64,000 nucleotides of DNA from Mycolicibacterium litorale (GTDB lineage Bacteria > Actinomycetota > Actinomycetes > Mycobacteriales > Mycobacteriaceae): the NCBI RefSeq assembly GCF_014218295.1, contig NZ_AP023287.1, forward strand, positions 2,728,001 to 2,792,000, in the 5' to 3' direction. Position 1 is the stretch's first letter, and each line of letters begins with the position of its first letter. This document shows positions 17,857-27,582 of this stretch, in pieces. The notes beneath the pieces are model-generated. The model was not told the origin of the DNA, did not search any database, and saw only the letters and a program-made list of their open reading frames with translations. The position numbers and the translations under genes are program-made.

Positions 17857-18912
17857 TCAGGACTGCGGTTCCTTCTGGCCGGGGATGCCCTCGTAGGCGA
17901 TGTCGCCGGTTTTGAGGTTCTGCTCGGTCAGCTCGACCAGACCCTCGAGGAACTTGCCGCGTTCGGTCACCACATGCTGGATCGCGACGTCGACGTTGTC
18001 CTTGGTGATGGCGGGCATGACGTAGACCGGGTCGGTCTTGACGTCCTCACCCTTGACCAGCGCGTCGGCCACGGCCAACCCCGCCGACAGCTCCACGGTG
18101 CCGTTCTGCAGCGAGGTGCCGATGAACTCACCGCTCTTGACGGCGTTGAGGCCGTCCTCGATGCCGTCGATGCCGACGATCGGGACACCGGTGCGGCCGG
18201 CTTCCTTGAGCGCCTGCAGCGCACCGAGGCCCATGTCGTCGTTCTGCGCCACGACACCGTCGATCTGCGGGCCGAAGCTCGAGATCCAGTTCTTCATCTT
18301 GTTGACGGCCTCGTCGCGTTTCCAGTTCGCGGTGTCCTTGGCCAGCACCTTGATGTCGGGGTACTTGGCGAGCACGTTGTCGATGCCCTTGCCGCGGTTG
18401 ATCTCACCGGAGCCGCCGAGCGGGCCCTGCAGGATCACGATGTTGCCACGGCCGCCGAGGCGGTCGGCCATCATCTGCATCTCCTGCTCACCGGCGGCCA
18501 CATCGTCGGGCTGCACGTTGCCGGCCAGGTCCGGGGTCTCCAGCGCGGCGTTGACCGCCAGCAGCGGGATACCCTTCTCCTTGGCGGAGGCGACCTGCGG
18601 ACCGAGCGAATCCGCCTGCACCGGAACGACGATGATCGCGTCGACACCCTGGTTGATCAGCGAGTCGACCTGGCTGGCCTGTGTCGAGACGTCGTTGTTG
18701 GCGGAGTTCCACACCAGCTCGATGTTCTTGGCCTTGGCATAGGTGTCCATGCCCTCTTTGCCCTCGGTGATGAACGAGCTCATGTCGTACACCGTCACGC
18801 CGATGCGGGTGGTGTCGCTGTTGGCCTCGGTGTCCCCCGCACCGCATGCGGTGAGGCCGAGTCCCAGCATCCCGGCGGCGGCGATCGCACCGAACTTCGT
18901 TGTCAGTGTCAT
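17857..18912 (-). CDS. Sugar/polyol ABC transporter substrate-binding lipoprotein (copy 2 of 2)
   Basis: 351 residues. N-terminal lipoprotein signal with lipobox LTAC (Cys23). The mature chain is a type I periplasmic binding protein of the ribose/galactose RbsB class: [41 protein letters not shown] and a hinge segment [12 protein letters not shown]. It captures the substrate outside the membrane for the permease at 20050. It is a near copy of the protein encoded 30 bp upstream (18943-19992), with differences concentrated in the signal peptide, around residues 105-120 and in the C-terminal lobe. It is the last gene of the operon. Confidence 0.9.
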   Translation of the reverse strand: MTLTTKFGAIAAAGMLGLGLTACGAGDTEANSDTTRIGVTVYDMSSFITEGKEGMDTYAKAKNIELVWNSANNDVSTQASQVDSLINQGVDAIIVVPVQADSLGPQVASAKEKGIPLLAVNAALETPDLAGNVQPDDVAAGEQEMQMMADRLGGRGNIVILQGPLGGSGEINRGKGIDNVLAKYPDIKVLAKDTANWKRDEAVNKMKNWISSFGPQIDGVVAQNDDMGLGALQALKEAGRTGVPIVGIDGIEDGLNAVKSGEFIGTSLQNGTVELSAGLAVADALVKGEDVKTDPVYVMPAITKDNVDVAIQHVVTERGKFLEGLVELTEQNLKTGDIAYEGIPGQKEPQS

Positions 18913-18942
18913 TCTGCTTCTTTCTTTTTCAGTGGTGTGGGA

Positions 18943-19992
18943 CTACGGCTGCTTCTGGCCGGGGATGCCCTCGTAGGCGATGTCGCCCGTCTCGAGGTTC
19001 TTGTTGGTCAGGTCGGTCAGGCCGTCGAGGAACTGCTGCCGCTCGGTCACCACGTGCTCGATCGCGACGTCGACGTTGTCCTTGGTGATCGCGGGCATGA
19101 CGTAGACCGGTTTGGTGTCGACCTGCTCACCCTTGGCCAGCTTGTTGGCGACGGCCAGACCGGCCGCCAGTTCGACGGTGCCGTTCTGCAGTGAGGTGCC
19201 GATGAATTCACCGCTCTTGACGGCGTTGAGGCCGTCCTCGATCCCGTCGATGCCGACGATCGGCACGTCGTTGCGGCCGGCTTCCTTGAGCGCCTGCAGA
19301 GCACCGAGGCCCATGTCGTCGTTCTCGGCGACCACACCGGTGATCTGCGGGCCAAACCCGGAGATCCAGTTCTTCATCTTGTTGACGGCCTCGTCGCGCT
19401 TCCAGTTCGCGGTGTCCATCGCGAGCACCTTGATGTCGGGGTAGCGCGAGAGCACGTTGTTGATGCCCTTGGTGCGGTCGATCTCGCCGGACTGCCCGAG
19501 CGGGCCCTGCAGGATCACGATGTTGCCTCGGCCGCCGAGGCGGTCGGCCATCATCTGCATCTCCTGCTCACCGGCGGCCACATCGTCGGGCTGCACGCTG
19601 GCGGCGACGTCGGGGCTGTCGAGCGCGGCGTTGACCGGGACCAGCGGGATGCCCTTGGCCTTGGCGGAGGCGACCTGCGGGCCCAGCGAATCCGCCTGCA
19701 CCGGAACGACGATGATCGCGTCGACGCCCTGGTTGATCATCGAGTCGACCTGGCTGGCCTGCGTCGCGACGTCGAGGTTCGCCGAGTTCCACACCAGTTC
19801 GATGTTGTTGTCCTTGGCGTAGGCGTCCATACCTTCTTTGCCGGCGGTGATGAACGAGCTCATGTCGTACACCGTGACGCCGATGCGGGTGGTGTCGCCG
19901 TTGGCGGCCGTGTCCCCCGCACCGCATGCCGTCATACCGAACCCCAGCGCCGTGGCGGAGGCGATGGCGAACATCTTTGTTCCCAGTCTCAT
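18943..19992 (-). CDS. Sugar/polyol ABC transporter substrate-binding lipoprotein (copy 1 of 2)
   Basis: 349 residues with lipobox MTAC (Cys23) and the same RbsB-like fold as its downstream neighbour ([44 protein letters not shown]). Most residues of the two proteins are identical, pointing to a tandem duplication inside the operon. The pocket-proximal segment [17 protein letters not shown] differs from [17 protein letters not shown] in the other copy, so ligand preference could have shifted. It is 57 bp downstream of the permease gene, a longer gap than elsewhere in this operon. Confidence 0.9.
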   Translation of the reverse strand: MRLGTKMFAIASATALGFGMTACGAGDTAANGDTTRIGVTVYDMSSFITAGKEGMDAYAKDNNIELVWNSANLDVATQASQVDSMINQGVDAIIVVPVQADSLGPQVASAKAKGIPLVPVNAALDSPDVAASVQPDDVAAGEQEMQMMADRLGGRGNIVILQGPLGQSGEIDRTKGINNVLSRYPDIKVLAMDTANWKRDEAVNKMKNWISGFGPQITGVVAENDDMGLGALQALKEAGRNDVPIVGIDGIEDGLNAVKSGEFIGTSLQNGTVELAAGLAVANKLAKGEQVDTKPVYVMPAITKDNVDVAIEHVVTERQQFLDGLTDLTNKNLETGDIAYEGIPGQKQP

Positions 19993-20049
19993 GGGCCTTC
20001 TCTTTTCGCTACTCGTTGATGTGGACGGGGTACTGCAGCTGCGGTGGCG

Positions 20050-21081
20050 TCACGTTCGCCGTTTCGACGACCAGACGTCGATCGCGACGGCCGAGACGAT
20101 CAGGACACCCTTGATCACGTCCTGCCAGTAGGCGGGCACCACGAGGATGTCCAGGCCGTTGTTGAGGGTCTGGATCATCAACAGGCCCAACGCGGTTCCC
20201 CAGATCGTGCCGCGCCCGCCGAGCAGGCTGGCGCCGCCGATGACGACGGCCGCGATGGCGTCGAGCTCGTATCCCTGCCCGAGGTTGGGCGGACCGGAGA
20301 TGACTCGTGACGCGAGCATCACGCCGGACAGGCCGGCCAGCAGACCGGAGAACGCGTACACGCTGAAGAGCACGTTCTTGGCGTTGATACCGGCGATCTC
20401 GGCGGCATTGCGGTTACCGCCCACCGCGTAGACGCGCATGCCGTAGGTGGTGCGCTTCATGATGACGGCCAGCGCGATGATGCCGATGATCATCAGCAGC
20501 ACCGGGATCTGCAGGCCCAGGATCTTGGTGTTGGCGATCGCGCCGAACTCCGCGGGCAGCCCGTTGATGGGCGCGCCGCCGCCGATGACATAGGCCATGC
20601 CGGAACCCGCCGTCAATGTGCCCAGCGTGGCAATGAACGGTGGAACGTTCAACCGCGACACCATGATCCCGTTCAGGGAGCCCACGGCGAGGCCGACCAG
20701 CATCGCCACCAGCACGGTCATCCAGACCTGTCCCGGATTGGCCTTGGCGGTCGCGGCACCTGCCATGGCGGAGACCGCGATGACGCTGCCCACCGACAGG
20801 TCGATACCACCGGTCAGGATGACCAGTGTCTGACCGAGCGCGATCAGCGCGAACGGCGCGGCCGCAACCAGGATGGTCACCAGGTTCTCGACCGTGGAGA
20901 ACCGGGCGCTGCGGTAGCTGAAGTAGAAAATCACCATCAGCAGGATGATGAACATGGCGTAGCGCAACGCCATGGCGCCGAGCCATTCTCGGGAGAACAG
21001 CTTCACGGGCTCACCGGTGATCGGTGACGCCACGACGGTGGCGCCCCCGGAACCCGATGCGGTTTCTTCCTTGGTGGTCAT
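20050..21081 (-). CDS. Sugar ABC transporter permease (RbsC-like)
   Basis: 343 residues. About eight to ten membrane segments are visible, starting with MFIILLMVIFYFSY near residue 42. The family motifs GGIDLSVGSVIA and VIGGASLLGGRGTIWGT, typical of ribose-type permeases, are present. It forms the membrane channel for the ATPase at 21078 and the two lipoproteins downstream. The ATG at 21081 overlaps the stop of the ATPase gene (ATGA). A much longer open frame runs upstream, but it is antisense-like filler within the ATPase gene. Substrate is likely a polyol or pentose, from context. Confidence 0.92.
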   Translation of the reverse strand: MTTKEETASGSGGATVVASPITGEPVKLFSREWLGAMALRYAMFIILLMVIFYFSYRSARFSTVENLVTILVAAAPFALIALGQTLVILTGGIDLSVGSVIAVSAMAGAATAKANPGQVWMTVLVAMLVGLAVGSLNGIMVSRLNVPPFIATLGTLTAGSGMAYVIGGGAPINGLPAEFGAIANTKILGLQIPVLLMIIGIIALAVIMKRTTYGMRVYAVGGNRNAAEIAGINAKNVLFSVYAFSGLLAGLSGVMLASRVISGPPNLGQGYELDAIAAVVIGGASLLGGRGTIWGTALGLLMIQTLNNGLDILVVPAYWQDVIKGVLIVSAVAIDVWSSKRRT

Positions 21082-22613
21082 GATGCTGCCTCCTGCTCGG
21101 TGGTGTCGGGTCTGGCCTCCAGCGCGGTCGCCAGCCGGAACACCGACTCCTGGACCTCGGGATGGTCGAGGGCGTCTCGATCGAGTTCGCCGACCAGCGC
21201 GCCGCCACGCATGACGAACGCCCGGTGCGACAACCCGACCACTTCCGGCATGTCCGAGGACGCCATCAGCACGGCCATGCCTTGTGCGGCGAATTCGGTG
21301 ATGATGCGGTAGATCTCGCTGCGTGCGCCGACATCGACGCCGCGGGTGGGCTCGTCGAGCAGCAGCACGTTGACGTTGTCGGTCAGCCAGCGGGCGAGCA
21401 CCACCTTCTGCTGATTGCCACCGGAGAGTGTGCCGACTTCCTGGTTGAGGTTCCGGCTGCGCAGGCGGACGGACTGCATCACGTCCGCCACCGCCTTGGT
21501 GCGCGTCTTTCCGCGCAGCCAACCGCCGACCGAGAACGACGAGAGCCTGGGCAGCGTACCGTTGTCCAGCACGCTCATCGACAGCACGACGCCGGAGAGT
21601 TTGCGGTCCTCCGGCACCATCGCCATGCCCGCGGTGATCGCTGCGGCGGGTGAGTTGCGTTTGACGTGCTTTCCGCGCACGACGATCTCCCCGGCGCTGC
21701 TGTGCCTGGCCCCGAAGATCGCCTCGAGCAGTTCGGTGCGGCCCGCGCCGACCAGCCCCGCCAGCCCGACGATCTCGCCGGCGTTGACGGTGAACGACAC
21801 CGGCTGGCTGGCGCCGTCGACCTGCAGGTTCTTGACCTCGAGCACGGTTTCGTCGGTGGGGGCCGGACGGTCGGGGAACAGTGCCTCGAGTTCGCGGCCG
21901 ATCATGGCGGTGACGATGTCGTCGTCGGAGACCTCGTCGATACCCTTGTCGAGGATCAACCCGCCGTCGCGCAGCACCACCACCCGGTCGGCGATGGCCC
22001 GGATCTCGGCCATCTTGTGGGTGGTGTACACCATCGCCACCCCTTGTTCGCGCAGGCGACGCACGATCGCGTACAGGCCCTCGACCTCACGTTCGGAGAT
22101 CGCCGAAGTGGGCTCGTCGAGCATGACCACCTGGGCGCCGGTGCGCGCGGCCTTGACGATCTCGACGATCTGGCGCAGACCCACCGGCAGGCTGCCCATC
22201 CGGGCCGTCGGCTCGATGTTCACGCCGAAGACCGCCAGCGCATCCCTCGCCTCGTCGATCATCGCCCTGCGGTTCAAGAACGGCCCGCGCTTGAGTTCCC
22301 GGCCCACGAACAGGTTCTCGTAGACCGTCATGTCCTCGATCGACGCCAGCTCCTGCGGCACGATCGCCACCCCGTGCTTGACGGCGTCCTTGGTGCTGCC
22401 TGCGGTGAGTTCGTTGCCCCGCACCGTGACGACACCGCGGTCAGCGGTGTACTGGCCGCTGATGATCTTCATCAGCGTCGACTTGCCCGCGCCGTTCTCA
22501 CCGGCCAGGGCGGTGACGGTCCCCGGTTCGAGGTGCAGCGTGATGCCTTTGAGGACGGGCACCCCGTGGAACGCCTTCTCGATGTCCGCGCATTCGAGCA
22601 GGGCCTGTGTCAT
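21078..22613 (-). CDS. Sugar ABC transporter ATP-binding protein (RbsA-like, two nucleotide-binding domains)
   Basis: 511 residues. NBD1 has Walker A GENGAGKST (about 36-44), Walker B VVMLDEPTSAIS and D-loop. NBD2 has the degenerate P-loop GLVGAGRTE, the signature LSGGNQQK and Walker B LLLDEPTRGVD. A duplicated ABC domain with a degenerate second P-loop and intact second signature is typical of RbsA/MglA/XylG. It energises the permease encoded immediately downstream (4-bp overlap) and starts 3 bp after the stop of the zinc dehydrogenase gene, so it is within the same transcript. Confidence 0.94.
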   Translation of the reverse strand: MTQALLECADIEKAFHGVPVLKGITLHLEPGTVTALAGENGAGKSTLMKIISGQYTADRGVVTVRGNELTAGSTKDAVKHGVAIVPQELASIEDMTVYENLFVGRELKRGPFLNRRAMIDEARDALAVFGVNIEPTARMGSLPVGLRQIVEIVKAARTGAQVVMLDEPTSAISEREVEGLYAIVRRLREQGVAMVYTTHKMAEIRAIADRVVVLRDGGLILDKGIDEVSDDDIVTAMIGRELEALFPDRPAPTDETVLEVKNLQVDGASQPVSFTVNAGEIVGLAGLVGAGRTELLEAIFGARHSSAGEIVVRGKHVKRNSPAAAITAGMAMVPEDRKLSGVVLSMSVLDNGTLPRLSSFSVGGWLRGKTRTKAVADVMQSVRLRSRNLNQEVGTLSGGNQQKVVLARWLTDNVNVLLLDEPTRGVDVGARSEIYRIITEFAAQGMAVLMASSDMPEVVGLSHRAFVMRGGALVGELDRDALDHPEVQESVFRLATALEARPDTTEQEAAS

Positions 22614-22616
22614 CGC

Positions 22617-23663
22617 TCAACTCCCAACCGTGACGAGCACTTTGACGTTCTCCGGATCGGCCGAAGCCGCGAACGCCTGCGCCGCCTGTTCGAACTCGAA
22701 CTCGGCGCTGATGATCTCCTCGACCGGCACCGCGCCGGAGCTCAACAGGTCGATGGCCGCGGTGAAGTCCTCACGCACGTACATCAGGTTGCCGATCAAG
22801 GCCAGCTCCCGGTCCTGGATGAGGCCCAACGGGACCGGGGTGGCTCCCTCGGCGACTCCGACGATCATCACGGCTCCGCCCTTGTCCACCAGGTCGACGG
22901 CCTGAGCCACCGAACTCTCCCGCGATACGCAGTCGATCACCACGGCCGCAGGCCCGCCGAGCAGTTCGAGCGCGGTCTGCACGGCATCGTCTGCGGTGGG
23001 GTCGAAAGTGCCGACCGCGCCGAGTCGTTCGGCACGTGCCCGCTTCGATTCCAGCAGGTCGGCGACCACCACCCTGGCACCGGCGTGGCGGGCGGCCAGC
23101 AGCACGAACAGCCCGATCGGGCCCGCGCCGATCACCACGACCGGCCGGTCCTCGAGGCCGCCGACCGCCTCGGCGGCGCGGCGCACGGTGTGCACCGGGG
23201 TGGCCAGCGGTTCGATCAGGATGGCGTGGCGGTCGTCGAGGTCTTCGGCCAGCGGCACCAACCGGTCGACGGCGACGGTGAAGGAGTCGGCCAGCGCACC
23301 TGGGGTCTGGCAGCCGAGGACGAGCAGTTCGCGGCAGATGTTGTAGCGGCCCGCCCGGCACTGGGCGCAGTGCCCGCATGCCAGGTTCGGTTCGACGGCA
23401 ACCCTTGTGCCGACCCAGGACTCGTCGACGCCGTCGCCAACGGCGTCGACCACGCCGACAGCTTCGTGACCCGGCCGATACGGCAGGTCGATGAAGGGGT
23501 GCCGACCGCATGCGGCGTGCAGATCCGAGCCGCAGATGCCGACGACGGTGGTGCGCACGCGGGCCTCGCCGGCGCCGGGGAGATCCTCGTCGACGGTCTC
23601 GATGGTGACGTCGTCGAGAGCGCTGACGACGACCCTTCGGTTCACCGTGGCGACTTCTACCAT
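22617..23663 (-). CDS. Zinc-dependent alcohol (polyol) dehydrogenase, MDR family
   Basis: 348 residues from the ATG at 23663. Catalytic zinc ligands are seen in GICGSDLH and PGHEAVG. The structural zinc site is CGHCAQCRAGRYNIC. The Rossmann domain reads VVVIGAGPIGLFVLLAA. It belongs to the sorbitol/threonine dehydrogenase type and probably oxidises a polyol or sugar acid to a ketose with NAD+. The start overlaps the end of the SDR gene by 7 bp, so the genes are coupled. The operon carries a second, clearly different MDR enzyme at 24421, perhaps for a second step or a stereoisomer. Confidence 0.86.
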   Translation of the reverse strand: MVEVATVNRRVVVSALDDVTIETVDEDLPGAGEARVRTTVVGICGSDLHAACGRHPFIDLPYRPGHEAVGVVDAVGDGVDESWVGTRVAVEPNLACGHCAQCRAGRYNICRELLVLGCQTPGALADSFTVAVDRLVPLAEDLDDRHAILIEPLATPVHTVRRAAEAVGGLEDRPVVVIGAGPIGLFVLLAARHAGARVVVADLLESKRARAERLGAVGTFDPTADDAVQTALELLGGPAAVVIDCVSRESSVAQAVDLVDKGGAVMIVGVAEGATPVPLGLIQDRELALIGNLMYVREDFTAAIDLLSSGAVPVEEIISAEFEFEQAAQAFAASADPENVKVLVTVGS

Positions 23664-24424
23664 GCGGTGTAACCCCCGTCGGCGACGAGCACGGATCCGG
23701 TGATGAACGAGGCCGCGTCGCTGGCGAGGAAGACCACGCTCGGCGCGATCTCCTCCGGCATGGCGTAACGCAGCATCGGGGTGTCGTCGATCCAGTGCTG
23801 CTTGAATTCCGGCCTGTCGACGGGCGCCATCTCGGTCTTGCAGTATCCCGGCGCCACGGCGTTCACCCGGATGCCCAGCGGGCCCCACTCGGCGGCAAGC
23901 GATTTCGTCAGGTGGTGCACCGCGGCCTTGGAGGCGTTGTAGGCGGGCTGCATCTGCGGCCGGTTGACGATCAGCCCCGACATCGACCCGATGTTGACGA
24001 TGGAACCGGATCGACGCTCGCGCATGTGCTTTCCGGCGGCCAGCGAACACGCCCACAGCGCCTTGACGTTGAGGTCGAACACCGAGTCCCACTGCTCCTC
24101 GGTGACGTCCCACGACTCGGCGTGGTAGCAGGTGCCCGCGTTGTTGACCAGGATGTCGAGCTGACCGAGCGTGGAGATCGCGTCGGCCGTCATGGATTCG
24201 ACGTCGGCCTGTCGGGTGATGTCGGCGGTGATGGGGTGCAGCGTGAAGCCCTCTGCGGCGGCCTCCTCCACCATCTTCGCGTTGCGCTCGGCGCTGCGCC
24301 CGGCGATGGCGACCGTGGCGCCGGCCTGCGCCAGTCCGAGGGCGAACGCCCTACCGAGGCCCTGGTTGCCCCCGGTCACCAGGGCGGTGCGGCCGGTCAG
24401 ATCAAACGGGTTCTTCTGCGTCAT
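23657..24424 (-). CDS. SDR family oxidoreductase
   Basis: 255 residues, classical short-chain dehydrogenase. Cofactor motif TGGNQGLGRA near the N-terminus, NNAG at about 92, active-site SMSGLIVNRPQMQPAYNASKAAV with Ser, Tyr and Lys in the YNASK form, and C-terminal TGSVLVADGG. It resembles gluconate 5-dehydrogenase and polyol dehydrogenases. It lies between the two zinc dehydrogenases with overlaps on both sides (4 bp upstream, 7 bp downstream), so it is certainly in their transcript. The exact substrate is unknown. Confidence 0.86.
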   Translation of the reverse strand: MTQKNPFDLTGRTALVTGGNQGLGRAFALGLAQAGATVAIAGRSAERNAKMVEEAAAEGFTLHPITADITRQADVESMTADAISTLGQLDILVNNAGTCYHAESWDVTEEQWDSVFDLNVKALWACSLAAGKHMRERRSGSIVNIGSMSGLIVNRPQMQPAYNASKAAVHHLTKSLAAEWGPLGIRVNAVAPGYCKTEMAPVDRPEFKQHWIDDTPMLRYAMPEEIAPSVVFLASDAASFITGSVLVADGGYTAW

Positions 24425-25449
24425 GAGGGGTTCACAATCGATTTGAGGCTGGCAGGGTCGGTGTCACTGTCGAGGGCATCGGCCACGTGCTCGAGGTCAA
24501 AGCGGCCGGTGACCATTGCGTCCAGATCCACGGCGCCGGAGGTCACGAGATGGATTGCGGCAGGCCAGGTGTCGGTGTAGCGGAAGACACCGGTGACCGT
24601 GATCTCCAGGTTCGCGATGTGGCTGACCGGCAGAGCGTACTCGTCGGCACCCATGCCGACCAGCACCACCCTGCCGGCGGGGCCGACGGCCTTGATGCCG
24701 CTGACCACGGCCGCAGGAACCCCGGTGGCGTCGACGAACGCATCGACGGGTTCGATCGCCGAGACGTCGACGACCGTGGGGTCGAGCACCTCGGTGGCAC
24801 CGAACGCCAGCGCCTTCTCGCGGCGAGACGGGATCAGGTCGGTGACGACGATGCGGGCGGCACCGAAGGCGCGCGCGGCCTGCGCGCAGATGACGCCGAT
24901 GGGGCCCGCGCCGGCGATCAGGACAGACGATCCGGGCACTATCCCGGCTTTGCGCATCGTGGTGATGGCCACCGACAGCGGTTCGAGGAGTGCGGCGGCG
25001 TCATCCGACATGGAATCCGGCACCGGGTGGGCGAAGTCGTCGTCGATGACGACGTAGCGGCAGAACGCGCCGTCGACGGGCGGCGTCGCGTAGAACTTCA
25101 TCTCGGGGCAGAGGTTGTACCGACCGGCCTTGCACTGCCTGCAGCGACGGCAGGGATGCTGCGGTTCGACGGCGACCCGCTGGCCGACGCGCCCGGCGTC
25201 GACGCCCTCACCGACCGCGGCGATACGCCCGGACAGTTCGTGACCGAGGATCATCGGTTCGGAGACCACGAAGTCGCCGATCCTGCCGTGGCGGTAGTAG
25301 TGCACGTCCGAACCGCACACTCCCACCGCGGCCACCTCGACGAGCACCTCGTGCGGGCCGGGGACCGGCACCGGCCGTTCCTCGATCCGCAACGTCCCCA
25401 CGCCGGTCATCACGCTCGCGCGCATGCTGCCGTCCTGCACAGCGGTCAT
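24421..25449 (-). CDS. Zinc-dependent sorbitol/xylitol-type dehydrogenase, MDR family
   Basis: 342 residues from the ATG at 25449, chosen over an upstream in-frame start because GAGGGAG lies just ahead of it. Motifs include GVCGSDVHYYRHGRIG, GHELSG and CRRCRQCKAGRYNLCPEM. CGSDVHYY with FYATPPVDGAFCRYV is typical of sorbitol/xylitol dehydrogenases that use NAD+. It likely oxidises a polyol C2 hydroxyl to a ketose. It starts 2 bp after the stop of the RPE-like gene and overlaps the SDR gene by 4 bp. Confidence 0.88.
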   Translation of the reverse strand: MTAVQDGSMRASVMTGVGTLRIEERPVPVPGPHEVLVEVAAVGVCGSDVHYYRHGRIGDFVVSEPMILGHELSGRIAAVGEGVDAGRVGQRVAVEPQHPCRRCRQCKAGRYNLCPEMKFYATPPVDGAFCRYVVIDDDFAHPVPDSMSDDAAALLEPLSVAITTMRKAGIVPGSSVLIAGAGPIGVICAQAARAFGAARIVVTDLIPSRREKALAFGATEVLDPTVVDVSAIEPVDAFVDATGVPAAVVSGIKAVGPAGRVVLVGMGADEYALPVSHIANLEITVTGVFRYTDTWPAAIHLVTSGAVDLDAMVTGRFDLEHVADALDSDTDPASLKSIVNPS

Positions 25450-25450
25450 C

Positions 25451-26098
25451 TCACACTCCCTCTCCGTCCGCGGGGCCGGACAGCAACGCACGCCCGACCA
25501 CCATCGATTCGACACCTGCTGTGACGCACAGCGGCGCAATGTCTTTCGTGACTCCACCGTCGACGATCACCGGCACCCGGTGCGCACACGCCGACGCGAC
25601 GGCCAGCCGCTCGGTCCGGCACCGGTCGCGGGTGCCCGGTTCGATGAGCATCACCAGCACCCCGTCGGGTGCGGCCGGCCACTCCGGGGCACCGGTGCCG
25701 TCCCACTCCTGCCACAGCGCGATCCACGCCGATGCGCCGGCGTCGCGGACGGCGGCGGCGCGCTCCTCGGTGAAGGCGGCCCAGGGCAGGAAGACCTTCG
25801 CCGGCGCATGTGCGAGCACCTCGGGCAGTGCGCAGTCGACGAATGCGGGCGAGCCGATCAGGTGCACGTCGAGCCGCGCCGGTCCGGCCGCGCTCGCGAC
25901 GTCGGCGAGCTCACGGCGACCGACGCCCGCGGGAAGCCCCTCGTCCTCGGCCATCACGTCGACGTGGATGCCGATCCCGGCGTCGCGCATGGCCGCGGCG
26001 GCCGAGGCGCGCCCGCCGGGCGCGACCGCGTACACCGAACCGGCGAGCATTCCCGGGAAGTCCCGGTGCCACGGGGCGAGCTGCGCGACGGCGGTCAC
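25451..26098 (-). CDS. Ribulose-phosphate 3-epimerase-like protein
   Basis: 215 residues from GTG 26098, which overlaps the kinase stop (GTGA). RPE landmarks are recognisable: GIHVDVMAEDEG (metal Asp/His strand), LDVHLIGSP, GVLVMLIEPGT and VPVIVDGGVTKDI with the catalytic-base Asp in VDGG. The N-terminal LAPWHRDFPGMLAGSVYAV departs from the APSILSADF of housekeeping RPE. It is therefore a divergent, pathway-specific epimerase, perhaps for a non-standard ketose phosphate. It lies between the kinase and the dehydrogenase genes in the operon. Confidence 0.75.
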   Translation of the reverse strand: MTAVAQLAPWHRDFPGMLAGSVYAVAPGGRASAAAAMRDAGIGIHVDVMAEDEGLPAGVGRRELADVASAAGPARLDVHLIGSPAFVDCALPEVLAHAPAKVFLPWAAFTEERAAAVRDAGASAWIALWQEWDGTGAPEWPAAPDGVLVMLIEPGTRDRCRTERLAVASACAHRVPVIVDGGVTKDIAPLCVTAGVESMVVGRALLSGPADGEGV

Positions 26099-27582
26099 GC
26101 CGAGACCCCCGACTCCAGCAGCGGTGACGCCGCGAGCTGCGCCCAGCGTGCGCGCAGCGCATCCAGGTCGCGGCCGGTGTGCCGCGGCGAAACCCGTTGT
26201 CGGGCCTGCGGTTGCCACTGTTTGGCCAGGTCGACCAGGCCGGCGACGTCACGGTTGGTCGCGACGGCGGCGGCCTGGACACATGCACCGCGCGCGGTGG
26301 CCTCGTCGGCGTCGAGGACGGTCACCTCGTCGTCGAGCAGGTCGGCGAGCAGCTGCAGGGTGGCCGGTGAGCGGGTGCCGCCACCGACCGCGGTCGCCGC
26401 GCCGCTGACGTCCACCCCACAGGCCCGCAGGTGGTCGCGTGCGCTCATCAGCGACAGCAGCGGACCCTCCACGAACGCCCGGGCGAGCTCCGCTCGAGTG
26501 GTGTGCGAGGTGAGGTCGGCGAAGGCGCCGCGGGCGTCAGGGCGGTCGGGTTTGCGTTCGCCGTCGAGGAACGGCACCAACACGGGACCCTGGGTGTCCC
26601 CGGCGGCCAGGGCGAGCTCGGCCAGACCCGGCAGGTCGGTGCCGAGCAGGCGGGCGGCGACATCGGACACCCGTGCCGCATTGAGGGTGCTCACCAGCGG
26701 CAGATGGCCACCGGTGAGGTCGGCGACTCCGTCGACCATGCCGCGCTCGTCGAAAGTCGGTGTGCGCGAGGACGTTGCCACGACACCGGAGGTGCCGATG
26801 CCGATGTACTGGTCGCCGTCCTGCAGGCCGAGACCGAGGTAGGCGGCGTGCTGGTCCCCACCCCCCGGTCCGACCACCACGTCACCGTCGATGCCGAGGA
26901 CGTCCGCCGCCGCCGGGCGCAGGGTGCCCGCGGGTGCGCAGGGTCCGAGCACCGTCGGCAGCATCGCCTCCCAATCCCGGGCACCGGCGGCCATGTCGAG
27001 GTACCCGGTGATCCACTGCCCGGTCGCGATGTCGAAGTACCCCGTGCCCGACGCCTCGGATCGGTCGGTGACCCGCCGCCCGGTCAGCCAGTGCGTCAGA
27101 TAGTCGTGCGGAAGCATGATCGCGGCCGCCCGGTCGAGGACCTCCGGTTCGTGTTCGGCCACCCAGGCGAGCTTGGCGATGGTGAACGCGGCCGTGGGCA
27201 CCGATCCGGTGCGCCGCACCCAGGCCGACACCCCGATGCGTTCGGCGAGCGCGGCCAGCGCCGAGGCGCCCGTGGTGTCGTTCCACAGTTTCGCCGCGCG
27301 CAGCGGGTTGCCGTGTTCGTCGAGGATCACGAGCCCATGACACTGTGCGGCAACGGAAACCGCCCGGACGACGGGCGGGCGGGCGCAGTCGGCGCGGGCG
27401 GCCCGGGTGGCGGCGGCCAGCGCCGAGACCCATTCCAGCGGATGCTGTTCGCTGCACGGCGGGAAGGCCGGAGGGTGCGGCGCCGACCCGCGACCCAGCA
27501 GTTGCCCGGTGGTGAGATCGCGGATCTCCACCTTGCACGACTGGGTGGACGAATCCACGCCGAGCACGGCCGAATCGGTCAT
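26095..27582 (-). CDS. FGGY-family carbohydrate kinase (xylulokinase-like)
   Basis: 495 residues from the ATG at 27582. ATP/phosphate motif LGVDSSTQSCKVEI at the N-terminus, a catalytic-Asp loop VVGPGGGDQHAAYLGLG, IGIGTSGVV, and a second-half ATP-binding segment TAVGGGTRSPATLQLLADLL. This order is that of xylulokinase and related FGGY enzymes. It would phosphorylate the ketose produced by the dehydrogenases. It overlaps the SIS gene upstream and the RPE-like gene downstream by 4 bp each. Xylulose is the favoured substrate because phosphoketolase is nearby, but this is inference. Confidence 0.9.
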   Translation of the reverse strand: MTDSAVLGVDSSTQSCKVEIRDLTTGQLLGRGSAPHPPAFPPCSEQHPLEWVSALAAATRAARADCARPPVVRAVSVAAQCHGLVILDEHGNPLRAAKLWNDTTGASALAALAERIGVSAWVRRTGSVPTAAFTIAKLAWVAEHEPEVLDRAAAIMLPHDYLTHWLTGRRVTDRSEASGTGYFDIATGQWITGYLDMAAGARDWEAMLPTVLGPCAPAGTLRPAAADVLGIDGDVVVGPGGGDQHAAYLGLGLQDGDQYIGIGTSGVVATSSRTPTFDERGMVDGVADLTGGHLPLVSTLNAARVSDVAARLLGTDLPGLAELALAAGDTQGPVLVPFLDGERKPDRPDARGAFADLTSHTTRAELARAFVEGPLLSLMSARDHLRACGVDVSGAATAVGGGTRSPATLQLLADLLDDEVTVLDADEATARGACVQAAAVATNRDVAGLVDLAKQWQPQARQRVSPRHTGRDLDALRARWAQLAASPLLESGVSA

